A stretch of 64,000 nt of DNA. It comes from Candidatus Aminicenantota bacterium. Lineage in GTDB: Bacteria; Acidobacteriota; Aminicenantia; Aminicenantales; Aminicenantaceae. Below are positions 15,486 to 23,933 of the stretch, piece by piece. Every line of letters begins with the position of its first letter. Position 1 is the first letter of the stretch. The stretch spans positions 123,096-187,095 of the forward strand of contig JAFGMO010000028.1 in assembly GCA_016927475.1 (NCBI GenBank). Reading direction: 5' to 3'. The position numbers were made by a program, and so were the translations under genes. The notes under the pieces were generated by a model, which had not been told where the DNA came from, searched no databases, and worked only from the letters and a program-made list of their open reading frames with translations.

Positions 15486-17498
15486 ATGAGTGACAATTCC
15501 TTCAAGCCTTATATCCCTCCAGAACAATCTATGAAAGAAATATCCTTCAAGGCAATTCTTTTAGGAATCATCATGGCCATCGTCCTGGGTGCCGCCAATG
15601 CCTATCTCGGACTTCTTGTCGGCATGACGGTCGCAGCAACATTTCCAGCCGCCGTCATCGCTATGGCTGTTCTCAGGCCTCTTAAAGGAACGATCCTTGA
15701 GGAAAACCTAGCCCGAACGACGGGAGCAGTTGGTGAAGCGCTGGCTGCCGGTGCCATCTTCACCATTCCCGCTTTTCTTCTTACCAGGCCTCCCGTATGG
15801 GAAAAATTCGATGTTTTTAAATCCTCCCTGCTTATGCTTGTCGGAGGCGTCCTCGGCGTATTTTTAATCATTCTTGTCCGGAGAACTCTGGTACAGGATA
15901 CGGAACTTCCTTTCCCCGAAAGCGTTGCCTGCGCAGAAATGGTTAAAACAGGACAAAAAGGCGGCTCCAATGCCGCTTATATGTTCTGGGCCATGGGCCT
16001 TGGAGGTTTGATCGAATTTTTCACAAGTGAAAACGGCATTCGATTGATCAACCCATATGTAAGAGGAATTTTCAAAATACCGGGATTATCACGAATAAGC
16101 TACCTTGACGGTGATAATGTTCTTCAATATAAAACACCTCAAGCCGCCCAAATGAAAGGAAGACTTTTTATTGAAACACCTGCCGCCAACGCAGCCATGA
16201 CGGGAGTCGGATACATCATCGGCCCGAAACTGGCCGCACTCACCTTTTCCGGAGGTGTGCTCGGCTGGTTGTTTCTGATGCCGATACTCCTATTTATTTC
16301 AGGCGATCTCAACGCCGTTGTCTCCGCATTTGGTGGAGACTGGACACAGGCTGCCGTTTCTGCATACAATGCCCAAATCAAACCCATCGCCGTTGGAGCT
16401 ATGCTGGTGGGTGCTTTTTATACGCTCTTCAAAATGCGTAAGAGCCTGGTCACAGGAATCGGGCGCTCAATTAAAGACGTGAAAAAATCCCAGATCGAAG
16501 GAAGTTCAGGCCTGGAAAGGACTGACAAGGACCTTCCTTTTCCATCCATTGTTCTGGCCATCATCGCTCTTATCATCCCCATGGTCATACTCTACAACAT
16601 TTTTACGAAAAACATCGGCTCTGCATTGGTTGCCGCAATCGTTATGATCATCATGGGCCTGCTTTTCGCAGCGGTTGCCGGATACCTGGTCGGAATCATC
16701 GGTTCCTCTTCAAATCCCATATCCGGCTTGACATTGACAACCCTTCTCATCGCTGCCCTGATGATGGTCATCATGGGGCAAAAAGGCAATCCGGGAATCG
16801 CGGCTGTCCTGGGGGTGGCTGCGGTCGTTTGTTGTGTCGCCGGAGTGGCCGGTGATATGATCCAAGACTGGAAAGTCGGTCATATCCTCGGAGGAACTCC
16901 CTGGCGCATGCAGATCGGCGGACTTATCGGTGTTGTCGCCGCTGCTTTAACTTTGACCTTCTCCCTTCAGCTTCTTCACAGCACCATGCGCATCGGAAGT
17001 GAAGCCCTTCCCGCTCCCCAAGCCAACCTTATGGCCATGATGTCCCAAGGTATAGTCGGAGGAGAAATGGCCTGGCCCCTTGTTGTCGCTGGAATGCTGC
17101 TCGGCATCGGCCTTATCCTGATCGGCTCGCCATCCCCCATGATCATTGCCGTCGGTATGTATCTCCCCCTCAGGGCAACGGCCTGCATCTTTTTCGGCGG
17201 TGTCATCAAATATTTCATCGATTCCAGTGTCAATCGCAAAAAACCGACACCTAAGGGAAAAACCATCGTTGAAAACGTAGGACTCCTTCTCGCTTCAGGA
17301 TTGATCGCAGGACAGGCCATCATGGGCATTATCACGGCAGCCTTGAAAGGCGCCAATATCCGTATGCCCGCTTCTCTTGATAATCCGTGGCTGGCTTTAG
17401 TCATTTTTTTCCTTCTAGGTTTTATCTTGATCTACTTCCCCTATAAAAAAATGATCGCTTCCGGAGAATACGGGAAAAAGCCAGAAAGCGACTCATAA
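15486..17498 (+). CDS. OPT family oligopeptide transporter (paralogue 2)
   Basis: A 670-residue polytopic membrane protein of the OPT family. It shares with paralogue 1 the FKPYIPPE start, NAYLGLLVGMTVAA, TTGAVGEALAAGAIF and PESVACAEM. It lacks the hydrophilic insertion seen in paralogue 1 before EALPAPQANLMA. The start is well set by GAGGAGGTCCTT-ATG. A PqqD-like gene follows after only 3 bases, then def and fmt on the same strand. The substrate is unknown. Confidence 0.93.
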   Translation: MSDNSFKPYIPPEQSMKEISFKAILLGIIMAIVLGAANAYLGLLVGMTVAATFPAAVIAMAVLRPLKGTILEENLARTTGAVGEALAAGAIFTIPAFLLTRPPVWEKFDVFKSSLLMLVGGVLGVFLIILVRRTLVQDTELPFPESVACAEMVKTGQKGGSNAAYMFWAMGLGGLIEFFTSENGIRLINPYVRGIFKIPGLSRISYLDGDNVLQYKTPQAAQMKGRLFIETPAANAAMTGVGYIIGPKLAALTFSGGVLGWLFLMPILLFISGDLNAVVSAFGGDWTQAAVSAYNAQIKPIAVGAMLVGAFYTLFKMRKSLVTGIGRSIKDVKKSQIEGSSGLERTDKDLPFPSIVLAIIALIIPMVILYNIFTKNIGSALVAAIVMIIMGLLFAAVAGYLVGIIGSSSNPISGLTLTTLLIAALMMVIMGQKGNPGIAAVLGVAAVVCCVAGVAGDMIQDWKVGHILGGTPWRMQIGGLIGVVAAALTLTFSLQLLHSTMRIGSEALPAPQANLMAMMSQGIVGGEMAWPLVVAGMLLGIGLILIGSPSPMIIAVGMYLPLRATACIFFGGVIKYFIDSSVNRKKPTPKGKTIVENVGLLLASGLIAGQAIMGIITAALKGANIRMPASLDNPWLALVIFFLLGFILIYFPYKKMIASGEYGKKPESDS

Positions 17499-17501
17499 TA
17501 C

Positions 17502-17858
17502 TTGAAGAAAAATAACAAAGACGAAGCACCGGTCAATCTTCTCGATCTGATACCTGAAAGGCGCATAGAGTGGGAAAAAACAGATGCCGGATTGGTCAAC
17601 CTTTTAAAGGTGAAATTCCGACATCCCTGGCTGGTCAAACATCTCATTCCCCGACTTAAAAATCCTTATTTTCGCATCAAGCTCGATGATATCGGGAGCT
17701 CAACCTGGAAAGCATGTGATGGAAAAAGGGACGTCCGGCAGGTGGGAAAAATCCTTAAAGAAGAATTCGGGGAAAAAGTCGAACCCCTGTATGACAGGCT
17801 GGCCTTTTTTCTCCAGCAGCTGGAAAAAAACAGGTTTATCACCTTTCGAAAAAAGTAA
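17502..17858 (+). CDS. PqqD-like (RiPP recognition element) protein
   Basis: A 118-residue protein starting at TTG, 3 bases after the OPT stop; the spacing implies translational coupling because no good Shine-Dalgarno is seen. The C-terminal part (IKLDDIGSSTWKACDGKRDVRQVGKILKEEFG, quoted in pieces: IKLDDIGSSTWKACDG and VRQVGKILKEEFG) matches the winged-helix PqqD fold, which binds leader peptides for modifying enzymes. The N-terminal extension, with VKFRHPWLVK, is basic. No radical SAM maturase or precursor peptide is adjacent, so the protein is an orphan here. The TAA stop is followed directly by CCTG. Confidence 0.78.
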   Translation: MKKNNKDEAPVNLLDLIPERRIEWEKTDAGLVNLLKVKFRHPWLVKHLIPRLKNPYFRIKLDDIGSSTWKACDGKRDVRQVGKILKEEFGEKVEPLYDRLAFFLQQLEKNRFITFRKK

Positions 17859-18010
17859 CCTGCATTTTCTTCTGGATCATGCACAGCATATCTTTAGGCG
17901 GTGTACGCCAATGGGAGCAGATCCCCCAAAAATGGCATCAATTAATCTTCAGCTGTCAAGTCTGTTGAACAAACCCCTAATATAATCTACAATGTTTTTC
18001 GGAGAAACCA

Positions 18011-18523
18011 TTGGAAGAACACGATAACATCGCCCTCGATATTGCCGTTATCGGTAATCCGGTCTTGGCCCGAAAAGCCGAAGAAATAAAAAATATTGAT
18101 GAAAAAATTATCGAACTGGCAAAGCGCATGCTTTACACGATGTACGCAGCCCCCGGCATCGGACTGGCGGCTCCTCAAGTCTCCCAAAGCAAAAGGTTGA
18201 TTACAGTGGATATATCCGTCGGCAAAAACAAGTCGGATCTTTTCATCTTGATAAACCCGGAAATCATCCATAAAGAGGGTCAGGACATCATGGAGGAAGG
18301 ATGCCTGTCGGTTCCCGGAGTACGGGAACCCGTCTCCCGGCCATTCCAGGCCGTGATCAAGGGGATTACTCTCGAAGGGAAGGAAGTCAACCTCGAAGCG
18401 GAGGGACTGGCCGCCCGTGTATTCTGCCATGAAATCGATCATTTAAACGGAAAGCTGTTCATTGATCGGCTGTCTCCTTTGAAACGAAGCCTCATCCGAA
18501 AAAAATTCAAAAAGAAAAACTAA
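18011..18523 (+). CDS. def: Peptide deformylase
   Basis: A 170-residue metalloenzyme that removes the N-formyl group from nascent proteins. All three family motifs are present: GIGLAAPQV (49-57), EGCLSVPG (metal ligand Cys98) and HEIDHLNG (His140, Glu141, His144). The start is TTG behind GGAGAAAC. It is followed by fmt after 10 bases, the common def-fmt pair. A TATAAT at 17981-17986 could be its -10 box but lacks a convincing -35. Confidence 0.97.
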   Translation: MEEHDNIALDIAVIGNPVLARKAEEIKNIDEKIIELAKRMLYTMYAAPGIGLAAPQVSQSKRLITVDISVGKNKSDLFILINPEIIHKEGQDIMEEGCLSVPGVREPVSRPFQAVIKGITLEGKEVNLEAEGLAARVFCHEIDHLNGKLFIDRLSPLKRSLIRKKFKKKN

Positions 18524-18533
18524 AGCTGATCTT

Positions 18534-19469
18534 ATGAAGATTTTTTTTTATGGAAGTCCACCTTGGGCGATTCCTTCGCTTCAAAAGATCGTTGAATCCG
18601 GCCATGAAGTCGCCCTTGTTATCACGCAACCCGACCGGCCTTCGGGACGGGGAAGACATGCCGGTGTATCCGCCGTTAAGGCCGCCGCTTTGAACATGGG
18701 ACTTCCGATCCATCAACCCGTTAAAATCAGAAAAGATTCCTTCATTCTGGAAAAACTTGAAGAACAAAAGCCTGACCTCAACGTGGTCGTTGCATACGGA
18801 CAGATCATACAGGCTTCGGTCATCTATTTTCCTCCTTTTCATTCCCTGAATCTTCACTTTTCTCTTCTTCCATCCTACCGGGGAGCAGCCCCTGTTCAGT
18901 GGGCTCTTTATCATGGTGAAAGAACAACAGGCGTGAGCATCTTTGAACTCAACGAAAAAATGGATGAGGGGAAGATTCTGGCTCAAAAAAAAGTTTATAT
19001 TCAAAAAAACGAAGATGCGATCCGTCTACAATCGAGATTGTCCGAGATCGGATCTGATCTTCTTGTCGCGACTATATCCAATATTGATAAAATTACTCCC
19101 GTTGAACAGGACAACAGTTTAGCTACCTATGCCCCATTAATTAAAAAAGAAGACGGCCGTATCAACTGGCAAAAAACGGCATCTGAGATCAGCAATCATG
19201 TCAGGGCTTTCCATCCATGGCCCTCCTCATTCTGCTTTTTCAAAAAGCAGCGCATAAAACTCATCAGCGTATCCCCGTTGGACGAATCCCCTTCCCCCGA
19301 CAAAGCCTATGGAAAGATATGGGATATCCGTTCTGAGGGAATCTCTATTCTCTGCGGAGGACCCAGCCTGCTTTTGGTGAAAAGACTCCAACCTGAAAAC
19401 AAAAAAGAAATGGATGCTTATTCTTTCTGCCTGGGCGCCGATGTCAAGCCCGGAGACCGGTTTTTGTGA
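18534..19469 (+). CDS. fmt: Methionyl-tRNA formyltransferase
   Basis: A 311-residue cytoplasmic enzyme that formylates initiator Met-tRNA from 10-formyl-tetrahydrofolate. The formyltransferase core shows TQPDRPSGRGRHAG, NLHFSLLPSYRGAAPVQWAL (catalytic Asn/His region) and MDEGKILAQ. The C-terminal OB-like domain follows (HVRAFHPWPSSFCFF). It forms a pair with def. The gene converges on the M23 peptidase gene with a 98-base gap that holds no clear terminator. Confidence 0.96.
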   Translation: MKIFFYGSPPWAIPSLQKIVESGHEVALVITQPDRPSGRGRHAGVSAVKAAALNMGLPIHQPVKIRKDSFILEKLEEQKPDLNVVVAYGQIIQASVIYFPPFHSLNLHFSLLPSYRGAAPVQWALYHGERTTGVSIFELNEKMDEGKILAQKKVYIQKNEDAIRLQSRLSEIGSDLLVATISNIDKITPVEQDNSLATYAPLIKKEDGRINWQKTASEISNHVRAFHPWPSSFCFFKKQRIKLISVSPLDESPSPDKAYGKIWDIRSEGISILCGGPSLLLVKRLQPENKKEMDAYSFCLGADVKPGDRFL

Positions 19470-19567
19470 GAGTGTTTATATCCCGGTTAAACAGAAATCC
19501 CCTCTAAAACAGGCTCTTCTTACCTTGTTTTTCGAATCAAAGGGAAAAAAGACGGAATAAGGAAGAT

Positions 19568-20458
19568 TTATTCTTCTTCCAGGAGGAACTGGTAAGGATT
19601 CAGCCGTTTGCCGTCTCTCCGAACTTCATAATGAACGTGGGGGCCTGAGGCTTTGCCCGTTTTTCCGACGTAACCGATGATATCCCAACGCTTAACTTTG
19701 TCGCCCGGCTTGACGTTAAATTTGCTGAGATGGCAGTAAACCGTTTGATAACCGCTCCAATTGTGATTGATGATGATCGTCCGGCCACCGATTTTTTCAT
19801 AACTTGCCTTGGCAACGACGCCATCGGCTGTCGCGACAACTGGGGCACCATAAGCGGTGGCGATATCAATCCCCCAGTGGAAGGTAGTTTTTCCGCTGAA
19901 AGGATCGGTCCGCCTTCCAAAAGTCGATGTCATCCAGCCGTTTGTCGGACGAATGGTAGGCGTAGAAGCAAGCAGAACTTTTTGGTTCTCATAAAATCCG
20001 ACCAACTCGTTCAAATTCCTGCCGACAATACCAGCCCTTTCGCGAAGAAGCTGCAGGTTCTCCATATCCACTCCCGGCGTCAAGGGATTCTGGGGTGCCT
20101 CGAATGATTGATCGCTGTTACCATTGCCGATACTCAACTCTTTCATAATCTCCGGTGACTTCAATCCGGCCAGCACATTGATTTTTTCCGTATACTTTTC
20201 CATATCTTCCAGCTTGTTGCCGAGTTTTTCATACTCGTCAAGGGCCTCTTTCTGAACCTTGTTAACATGGAGAAGTCGATTGTACTTCATGCGGGTGACA
20301 TTCATGCTGAAATAGTCAACAAGAAAAACAACAAGAAGAACGATTAAAAATATGGTTATTCCGGCAATTGTCTTCACTTTCTTTTCAGAAAAAGTAAGCG
20401 TCTTAAATTTCCGGTTGGAATGTGGAACGATAATGAGTGAAAAAAATTTCTTATACAT
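19568..20458 (-). CDS. M23 family (LytM-type) peptidase, membrane anchored
   Basis: A 296-residue protein: cytoplasmic N-terminus, one transmembrane helix (about 30-50), a coiled-coil segment (about 58-105, NKVQKEALDEYEKLGNKLEDMEKY in part), then a periplasmic LytM domain. Zinc ligands are visible: HWGID (His194, Asp198) and HVHYEV (His274, His276). Family members cleave peptidoglycan cross-bridges or, as EnvC-like proteins, activate amidases; with its HxxxD and HxH motifs intact this one is probably active. It has its own strong promoter 12 bases upstream and no Shine-Dalgarno, so translation is likely near-leaderless. Confidence 0.92.
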   Translation of the reverse strand: MYKKFFSLIIVPHSNRKFKTLTFSEKKVKTIAGITIFLIVLLVVFLVDYFSMNVTRMKYNRLLHVNKVQKEALDEYEKLGNKLEDMEKYTEKINVLAGLKSPEIMKELSIGNGNSDQSFEAPQNPLTPGVDMENLQLLRERAGIVGRNLNELVGFYENQKVLLASTPTIRPTNGWMTSTFGRRTDPFSGKTTFHWGIDIATAYGAPVVATADGVVAKASYEKIGGRTIIINHNWSGYQTVYCHLSKFNVKPGDKVKRWDIIGYVGKTGKASGPHVHYEVRRDGKRLNPYQFLLEEE

Positions 20459-20470
20459 GGACTTTTATTG

Positions 20471-20498
20471 ATTATATCCAGCAGAAAAACAATGTCAA
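20471..20498 (-). promoter_or_regulatory. Strong sigma-70 promoter of the M23 peptidase gene
   Basis: On the minus strand perfect TTGACA (20493-20498), 16-base spacer, perfect TATAAT (20471-20476). Only 12 bases separate the -10 box from the ATG, so the leader would be about 6 bases. Confidence 0.75.
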
Positions 20499-20518
20499 GT
20501 TTTTTCTTTATTAGTGTT

Positions 20519-20917
20519 TTATTCTATGTTTTTATGAATCCATTCAACAATATCGGCTGTTTTTGTTCCCGGCGGAAAAACCACTTTCAGACCTGCTTTC
20601 TTAAGTCCGGGAATATCTTTCTCCGGAATAATGCCGCCTCCAATGACAGTTATGTTTCCAGCTCCTTTTTTTTTCAGCAGAGACAGGATTTCAGGAAACA
20701 ATATGTTGTGAGCTCCTGAAAGACTACTGAGTCCCAAGATGTCGACATCCTCCTGAATAGCAGCTGATACAATTTCTTCAGGCGTCCTGCGGAGCCCCGT
20801 ATAAATGACTTCAAATCCGGCATCCCTAAGGCTCCGGCAAATGACCTTCGCACCCCGGTCATGACCATCCAAACCGGCCTTAGCGATTAGAATGCGTATC
20901 CTTCTTGAACTACTCAA
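20519..20917 (-). CDS. Cobalamin-binding protein, methylmalonyl-CoA mutase C-terminal type
   Basis: A 132-residue Rossmann-like B12-binding protein. The signature [10 protein letters not shown] places the cobalt-ligating His at residue 19 (Asp17-x-His19), with GLSSLSGAH and VIGGGIIP downstream. It corresponds to the small B12-binding subunit or C-terminal domain of methylmalonyl-CoA mutase. The large catalytic subunit is not in this window, so it must be encoded elsewhere. It overlaps the preceding EF-Tu-domain-2-like gene by 8 bases, implying coupled translation. Confidence 0.9.
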   Translation of the reverse strand: MSSSRRIRILIAKAGLDGHDRGAKVICRSLRDAGFEVIYTGLRRTPEEIVSAAIQEDVDILGLSSLSGAHNILFPEILSLLKKKGAGNITVIGGGIIPEKDIPGLKKAGLKVVFPPGTKTADIVEWIHKNIE

Positions 20918-21185
20918 TCCCTGTATTTTCCTCGTCTGTCACTCGAAAAACAACATCATGCTCCCGAACCGGGCTCTCCACCTTAAAGGCAAATTCCTGC
21001 CCTGCTTTCACTTCCGATACCGGTTCATGCTCTATCTGCATGGATGACACATTCTGATAAAAATCCGTTGTGTGGCCTTTGATATGCAAGGTATCCCCGG
21101 TATGCAGCCTGCCTTCCTTCATTTCCATAACGGCAACGCTGATCTTGGCAAAATAGTGGGTGACGATTCCAATTCTCTCCTCCAT
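20910..21185 (-). CDS. Translation factor domain-2-like small protein
   Basis: A 91-residue beta-barrel protein resembling domain 2 of EF-Tu-type GTPases. The pattern [54 protein letters not shown] is typical, but there is no GTPase domain. Such stand-alone proteins are annotated as translation elongation factor-like and resemble the C-terminal domain of U32 peptidases; their function is unknown. Good ribosome site (AGGGAGGAAA). It is in tandem with the B12-binding gene. Confidence 0.82.
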   Translation of the reverse strand: MEERIGIVTHYFAKISVAVMEMKEGRLHTGDTLHIKGHTTDFYQNVSSMQIEHEPVSEVKAGQEFAFKVESPVREHDVVFRVTDEENTGIE

Positions 21186-21290
21186 CTCATTTCCTCCCTA
21201 ATTGATAATCTTTACCAAAATTTAAAATCAAAAGCAAGGATACTTGGAGTTCTCCCAATTTTTAAAGTTTTCATTGGAAAGTCAGAGGCA

Positions 21291-23828
21291 TCACATATAG
21301 TCCAGCTTCAAATTTTCCACCTTATCAAACTGCAAATAAAAGTATATATCCTTTGTATAAGGAAAGATTTTTTCCTTCATCACTTTAAAATATTCCTCAG
21401 GGGTCGGCAATTTTCCCAATACGGCCGTCACGGCCGCCAACTCCGCCGAACCAAGATATACCCTTGCTCCGTCGCCCATACGATTGTCAAAGTTACGCGT
21501 TGATGTCGAAAAAATCGTTGCTTTCGGATGTACCCGCGCTTGATTCCCCATACATAATGAACAACCTGGGATTTCCGTTCGGGCCCCTACCTCGGCAAAT
21601 GCCGTATAAACTCCCTCCCGTAAAAGCTGGGCCCTATCCATCTTGGTCGGAGGGGTAAGCCAGACTTTGGTGTCCAAATAACCCGCTCCCTGGAAAATTC
21701 TGGCCGCGGCCCGAAAATGACCGATATTTTCCATGCAGGATCCGATGAAGACCTCGTCGATCTTATCTCCGGCGACCTCAGAAAGAAGCTTTACATCGTC
21801 CGGATCATTGGGACAAGCGACAACAGGCTCTTCAATTTTAGAAAGATCTATCTCTAAAACCGCGGAAAACTCCGCGTTCTCATCCCTTTGCAAAAGAACA
21901 GGATTTTTCAGCCATTTTTCACAGGCTTCAATCCTTCTTTCGAGTGTTTCCGCTGACTGATATCCGTCTTCGATAAGTTTTTTCATCAATGCGATATTAC
22001 TCCGCAAATAATCGCTGACGGATTCCTTTGAAAGGACAATGGTTCCTCCCGCAGCCGATCTCTCCGCCGTGGCATCGGTCAACTCGAAGGCCTGTTCGAC
22101 TGTAAGTCCGGGAAGACCTTCCATTTCGATCAGCCGGCCGTTAAAAACATTTTTTTTGTTTTGTTTGGCAACTGTTAGTAATCCTTCTTGAATCGCCATA
22201 TAGGGGATAGCATTGACAACATCACGAATGGTGATGCCGGGCTTTATTTTTCCCTTAAACCTGACCAGCACGGATTCCGGCATGTCCAGAGGCATAAATC
22301 CCAGGGCTCCGGCAAAAGCAACCAGTCCCGATCCGGCGGGAAAACTCAACCCGATGGGAAATCGGGTATGAGAATCCCCCCCAGTCCCCAGAGTATCAGG
22401 AAGGATAAGCCGGTTGATCCAGGAATGGATGATTCCGTCGCCCGGTCGCAGAGAAACACCCTTCCTTTCTTCAACAAACCGGGCCAACCAATGATGCATA
22501 TCAACATCGGTCGGTTTGGGATAAGCAGCCGTATGGCAAAAAGACTGCATAAAAAGCTCTGTTTGAAATTCAAGGCAGGCCAGTTCTTTTAGCTCATCCG
22601 CCGTCATAGGCCCGGTCGTATCTTGAGAGCCCACGGTCGTCATTTTCGGCTCACAGGCTGAACCGGGAAGAATCCCATCCACACCACAGGCCTTTCCCAC
22701 GATTTTTTGAGCCAGGGAATATCCCTGTCCGGGCTTAGGAACAGGATTTTTTATCTCTGTAAAAATATCTGCGGGAGGTTTTTCCAAATCCGCTCTGGCT
22801 CTATCCGTCAGATTTCTTCCGATAATCAAGTTTAGTCTGCCGCCTGCTCTGTACTCGTCCTTGATCGTCAATGGATTCAGTTTGAACGTTGCCAGGGTTT
22901 TTCCCGACTCATCCTTAATCAAACCCTGAACGGCATCAATGATGATAACATCACCGGATTTGATCCGAGAGACATCACACATGATCGGCCATCCCCCTGA
23001 ATCTTCCCAAGTATTGAAGAAAATGGGTGCAATCAACCCGGCCAGCACAATTCCCCCCCGCCTTTTGTTCGGTACAAAAGGGATATCTTCACCGATATGC
23101 CACATCAATGAATTTGTCGCGGATTTTCTTGAAGATCCCGTCCCCACAACATCCCCGACAAAGGCAACCTTAAATCCCTGTTCACGATATGTTTTAATGG
23201 TTTTTATCCCCTCCGGGAATCGCTGCTCTCCCATAGAAAGAGCATGAAGAGGGATATCAGGACGGCTCCAGGCATGTTTTGCCGGGGACAAGTCATCCGT
23301 ATTGATCTCACCATCGATTTTATATACTTTTAGCGTAACTTCGTTTGGAAACTCCGGCCTCGACAAGAACCATTCCCCTTCAACCCAAGACTGAAGGATT
23401 TCCTCGGCATACCGGTTTTCCGAGGCCATTTTTTTTATTGTGTCATAAGCGCTGTATACAAGTATGGTCTTTTTCAGTGCTTCAGCGGCATCAGAGGCAA
23501 ATTCCTTTGAAGTCAAAAGCTCAATCAGAGGATCGATATTGTATCCTCCCAGCATTGTCCCCAGGAGGGAAACGGCCTCCTTCCGGCTAAGCATTGGGGA
23601 TTTTTTTTTCCTTGAAGCTAAATCAGCCAGCCATGAAGCTTTTACCTTAGCCGCTGGATCAACACCCGGAGCTGTTCTGTTTTTCAAAAGATACAGATAT
23701 GTCTCCGCTTCTTTTCCTTTGGATTTCTCCAACCGGCGGCAGACTTCCGATATTTGCTCGGTGTTTAGAGGAAGGGGAGGAATGCCCTGACTGTGCCGCT
23801 CCTTCTCATGTTTAAAATAGTATTCCAT
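21291..23828 (-). CDS. acnB: Aconitate hydratase B / 2-methylisocitrate dehydratase
   Basis: An 845-residue cytoplasmic [4Fe-4S] enzyme interconverting citrate and isocitrate (and methylisocitrate). The AcnB domain order is present: N-terminal HEAT-like domain, swivel domain near residues 180-330, then catalytic domains. Cluster ligands are visible in IGSCMENIGHFR and IPGCSLCMGNQARV; TVGSQDTTGPMT and GDSHTRFPIGLSF are also conserved. AGGAG lies 10 bases before the ATG. It belongs functionally with mdh, fumarase beta and sucCD 2 kb away. Confidence 0.96.
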   Translation of the reverse strand: MEYYFKHEKERHSQGIPPLPLNTEQISEVCRRLEKSKGKEAETYLYLLKNRTAPGVDPAAKVKASWLADLASRKKKSPMLSRKEAVSLLGTMLGGYNIDPLIELLTSKEFASDAAEALKKTILVYSAYDTIKKMASENRYAEEILQSWVEGEWFLSRPEFPNEVTLKVYKIDGEINTDDLSPAKHAWSRPDIPLHALSMGEQRFPEGIKTIKTYREQGFKVAFVGDVVGTGSSRKSATNSLMWHIGEDIPFVPNKRRGGIVLAGLIAPIFFNTWEDSGGWPIMCDVSRIKSGDVIIIDAVQGLIKDESGKTLATFKLNPLTIKDEYRAGGRLNLIIGRNLTDRARADLEKPPADIFTEIKNPVPKPGQGYSLAQKIVGKACGVDGILPGSACEPKMTTVGSQDTTGPMTADELKELACLEFQTELFMQSFCHTAAYPKPTDVDMHHWLARFVEERKGVSLRPGDGIIHSWINRLILPDTLGTGGDSHTRFPIGLSFPAGSGLVAFAGALGFMPLDMPESVLVRFKGKIKPGITIRDVVNAIPYMAIQEGLLTVAKQNKKNVFNGRLIEMEGLPGLTVEQAFELTDATAERSAAGGTIVLSKESVSDYLRSNIALMKKLIEDGYQSAETLERRIEACEKWLKNPVLLQRDENAEFSAVLEIDLSKIEEPVVACPNDPDDVKLLSEVAGDKIDEVFIGSCMENIGHFRAAARIFQGAGYLDTKVWLTPPTKMDRAQLLREGVYTAFAEVGARTEIPGCSLCMGNQARVHPKATIFSTSTRNFDNRMGDGARVYLGSAELAAVTAVLGKLPTPEEYFKVMKEKIFPYTKDIYFYLQFDKVENLKLDYM

Positions 23829-23933
23829 CTTATTAATACTCCTTAATATTCCTTATCTATTAAACCGATATGTTTATTTCCAAGGTTTATTAAAACAGGT
23901 ATCACCCCTGGACTTTTCACGGATAGGCTCAGG

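Noticed and set aside
17502-17858. PQQ biosynthesis locus
   Set aside because: Only a PqqD-like protein is present; there is no PqqA, B, C or E gene in the window.
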